From the NCBI GenBank assembly GCA_040954595.2, contig CM082581.2:1798001-1862000 (forward strand): a stretch of DNA of 64,000 nt. Reading direction: 5' to 3'. The notes below the pieces were generated by a model that was not told the DNA's origin, did no database searches, and saw nothing but the letters and a program-made list of their open reading frames with translations. Below are positions 61,130-64,000 of the stretch, in pieces (within the stretch, counting starts at the first letter, position 1; each line of letters starts with the position of its first letter). Both the position numbers and the translations under genes were made by a program. Source of the stretch: Balanoglossus misakiensis. Lineage: Eukaryota > Hemichordata.

Positions 61130-61640
61130 TAAAACAATACAATTTGCGAAAATGCGTCGAGAAAAACAATTTCACGGCCAGAAATTTGAACCGGGCGCCC
61201 TTGGATCACGGCAGGCACCCATAGCCAAGTGAGACAGGGCGATGCGATCAGGTGATCAACGTGTAGGCCGTAGTATTATTCTCAGGGGGCTGGCAGCTTT
61301 CATTACGATGGGCACATCTGCATTCTAAATACAATTGGCTACGTTCTCTTTCAAAATATCATGTTAACGATTATTTCGCATTGAGAATTCCGAAGAAGTA
61401 AATGTGATACATTCAACATGACAAAAAACTCCAGCTTTGAAAACTTTATTACAGCTTCTAATAACCCAATTTTACAACATCCCTCTCCACTAAAGTCCTA
61501 TGCCCCGTACGTCGCTCGCGCGCGCAGCGAACTATCACGCCGATCACCTAGTCAACGCTGTGTGATGATTTCAGCGCATTCTCCTAAATAGTTCAAGACG
61601 GGGTATATCACTGAGTGAAATACCTACCGTATAATACAGT
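61130..61640. other. Intergenic stretch with a CpG-containing segment
   Basis: No protein-coding similarity was seen. The part around 61500-61560 has several CGCG-type dinucleotides, unusual for the otherwise AT-rich surroundings, and lies about 500 bp upstream of the possible HIRAN exon. A promoter role is a guess. On the minus strand near 61165-61235 a weak tRNA-like box pair occurs (see findings). Confidence 0.35.
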
Positions 61641-62031
61641 CGCATCGATGACCCATATTAGGAGTTGCTTATTAGCATAAAAATTAACATATCGTTAATA
61701 TGTAGAACGCGATCTGACAAATGACTTCTTTGGAAATACGTCTTTTCCCGCTCTTTGGTATGAAAATTACGACCTTTTTATTCAAATGTAATTTTGGGGT
61801 GAAATACGCTGGGGATATCCCGTCAATTAAAAACACGAAAGTACGAGTCAAACTTGCTTCCGGGTCAATAAGAAAACATTTCACCAGTGCTTTTTAAAAA
61901 TAATAAATTTTGATTTCGGCGCCTACACTATTTTTGACGACAGCGACACAACAAGCCCCGCACAACCGAAAAAGCAGGCGAGCGAACACCATCACCAGGT
62001 CATCGTGTCACAATACTATACTCTTCAGAGA

Positions 62032-62286
62032 ATGCCTTCACTCATCGTACACCAAGTACTGGCAGTGGCGATGCACCACTATAAAGGTGCACTTACTGTC
62101 GGTGCTGGGTATCGCCTTCTGCGGGAGAAATCCAACCCATACGATCAGAACGCCGTCAAACCTCAAGTGACATTTGGCTTATGCTCTTGGACAAAGTTTC
62201 ATGTACTTCGTCATGATGAGTCTGGAGTTTTTAAACCGTTATTTTCGATCAAGGTAGGGAATAATTGGTATTTGTGTATGGATTAA
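62032..62286 (+). CDS. Possible first exon of a HIRAN-domain protein
   Basis: From an ATG at 62032 (MPSLIVHQVLAVAMHHYKGA) the translation matches the general pattern of a HIRAN domain: an HHYKGALTVG strand, then LLREKSNPYDQNAVK, comparable to the REP.NPYD.NAV pattern of that family. HIRAN domains bind DNA ends or single strands and occur in helicases and many invertebrate proteins. Similarity stops at NAVK, close to a GT at 62166, so the exon may end there by splicing; the remaining frame to 62286 does not look like the domain. The frame upstream of 62032 lacks an earlier ATG. No further exon was identified. It could also be a gene fragment. Confidence 0.4.
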   Translation: MPSLIVHQVLAVAMHHYKGALTVGAGYRLLREKSNPYDQNAVKPQVTFGLCSWTKFHVLRHDESGVFKPLFSIKVGNNWYLCMD

Positions 62287-62517
62287 TTATTGATCTAGAA
62301 GCATCGGGGGAATCGGCCAGATAACCTGACAGTAAAACGGTGAAATCAAATGAAAATTCTGCAACTTGAACCGCCGGTGATGTTTACGTCGAAGCGCTTT
62401 ATATTGTGGTAGGTTTACAAATTATATCCCGGACATCTGTCATATACACATGGTGTTATTTATGTTATACAGTTTCTTCAGTCACCGAGTATAGTTAATT
62501 AGTCTTAACTCATATTT

Positions 62518-62734
62518 CAGTGTTTCATTTAGGATGGCATCAACAGGGGGGATACGTCCCCCATTGCCAGAATATTTAGGGGGGTTTCCACTCTCCAAGG
62601 CAGACTGTAATATCTCCAACATGTACACAGCATCATTTTAAGGGGCATTGCCCCCCCCCCCCATGACAAGTTCCTAAGGGGTGCTATCATGTCAACAAGG
62701 GGGTGAATCCCCCCTCCCCCTAGATGAAACACTG
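62518..62734. mobile_element. Short non-autonomous TIR element
   Basis: About 217 bp lie between CAGTGTTTCATTTAGG and the inverse CCTAGATGAAACACTG. The interior has C- and G-runs, including AGGGGGGATACGTCCCCC and a run of 13 C. It has no coding content. A clear target duplication was not recognised, so the superfamily is not assigned. Confidence 0.65.
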
Positions 62735-64000
62735 ATGTTTCTACTGCCAAGAAATTAAAATTACATTGCATGATGTTGCCACTTTTGTAATTTGTTTTAT
62801 TGAAATGACTGTATTTTTGAAAAAAAATTAATTGTATAAATGCATAATTTTGTAAACTTCCAATTGTCAAAAAGCTAAAATAAAAATGGCATGAAATTGA
62901 AATAAATGACTCCTCACAACTGACCACTATTTGAGATTATCAAATTTTTATTACAAAGAACTAAAAAATTCATATAAAATTACATTCAATTCATGATTAT
63001 TATAACAATGCACAAAACTCTCTCTCAACTTTATCAACCCCGAACCCACACAATCCAACCCCATACCCATTAACAAATCAACTCCCATAATTTATAAATA
63101 ATGATAAAAGAAAATAACACTGGAATCCAATTTGGCGAAAGAAATGATTGCTGTATTTAAATAATATATGAAACCAAGTTTATTATAAAAAAAAATTAAA
63201 TGACACTCAATATTTTGCCAACAAATAAAAATTAATCGTAAAAGAATAAATAAACCTAAAAGATAATAAAAATGTAATTAAAGCATAAAATAAAAGTAAA
63301 ACATTGCACCTGAAGTGTTAGTTGAATAGGTTTCTAAATAGGAAAAAAAAATGTGTCATGATTTTAAACAAATGAAATTCGGAAATGATCATAATTTGAA
63401 TTTTTATCACATGATTGGCTGGAATAATGTTTCAATGTTGGGTTATAATATAAAACGTAATTCATTTGTTTCATTCCTATTTAGAAACCTTCAAATAATT
63501 TTTCAATAAAAATATAATTAAAAAAATATATAAATTCTGTTGATTAGAATATAGAAAATCAATAATCTCCTCAGCTGGTCAGCAAGTACAGTGGCAGTAG
63601 TTTTCAGTGACAGCTGCTCCTCAAGAGGACTAAACATAATTGAAAAAAAGATACACACAAAAACGAGATTAAATCATGGAAAGTAAAAAAAAAGAATAGA
63701 GATACATGGTAAACTAATAGATAAACTGTGAAATATGAGCAAAAAAAGATTTTTTTTTATAAATCAATAAAATCTGTAGCCACTGTAATTCAATTGTGTA
63801 CTGTGCAGTGTATTTCTGTTTTGCCAATACTGTGTTTTGTGCACAGTTAATATGATAGACAAGGGGAATGGGTGTTTGAATATGAAATACACTAATAATT
63901 TTACTGTTGCATTTCAAATTCAAACACTTCTGTAATAGCCCCTTATAAATCATGCACACTGTGCAGTAATTCCAGGAGCTTGGATTTGTTTGTTGCCCGT
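62735..64000. other. AT-rich intergenic sequence, no gene seen
   Basis: Strongly AT-rich with many A-runs. The short open frames here show no recognisable similarity. The only structure noticed is the hairpin at 63329-63489. Confidence 0.6.
63329..63489. repeat. Inverted repeat with about 130-bp loop
   Basis: GGTTTCTAAATAGGAA (63329-63344) is the exact reverse complement of TTCCTATTTAGAAACC (63474-63489). Further inside, AACAAATGAAATT and AATTCATTTGTTT are also opposed. It is a probable MITE remnant. Confidence 0.65.

Overview
The window is eukaryotic, most likely from an aquatic invertebrate animal. The signs are intron-containing genes with GT-AG splice sites, a CR1/L2-like LINE, a Ty3/gypsy element with a chromodomain, palindromic MITEs, and large amplified minisatellites. 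A lancelet, mollusc, echinoderm or cnidarian would all fit; the sequence alone does not decide. No rRNA, certain tRNA, CRISPR array or bacterial operon was found.

Layout. (1) 1-8986 and 24879-57159 are two parts of one huge minisatellite with a 44-bp unit, about 41 kb in the window and open at the left edge. It contains many kilobase-scale internal duplications. (2) 8987-24880 is a 5'-truncated CR1/L2-like LINE that landed inside that minisatellite. (3) The LINE's reverse transcriptase is split at 9980/23778 by a complete 13,791-bp DNA transposon (9981-23771). It has perfect 50-bp terminal inverted repeats starting TATGGAAAGCC, a 6-bp target duplication (GATCTG), and a long inverted 21-22-bp minisatellite just inside each end. 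(4) The transposon carries two convergent genes. On the + strand is an intronless 452-aa DDE integrase-type transposase with N-terminal SAM-like and helix-turn-helix regions. On the - strand is a six-exon gene for a 659-aa HECT-type E3 ubiquitin ligase with an N-terminal SAM-like domain and a zinc finger. Their poly(A) signals face each other at 12946 and 12998. (5) MITE-like palindromes sit in the ligase 3' UTR and introns, so the order of nesting is minisatellite, LINE, transposon, MITE. (6) 57160-59616 is the decayed 3' end of a Ty3/gypsy retrotransposon (integrase, chromodomain, 3' LTR). (7) 59617-60700 is a second, badly decayed LINE. (8) 60700-64000 is mostly non-coding, with hairpin elements and a possible HIRAN-domain exon.

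The main result is the transposon. Its ends, target duplication and restored host reading frame are visible directly, and both genes look intact. The two proteins share a related N-terminal SAM-like module, which suggests (inference) that ligase and transposase interact, so that ubiquitination may act in transposition or in control of the host. The 6-bp duplication and TAT termini recall the IS3EU superfamily as I remember it; that assignment needs a database comparison.
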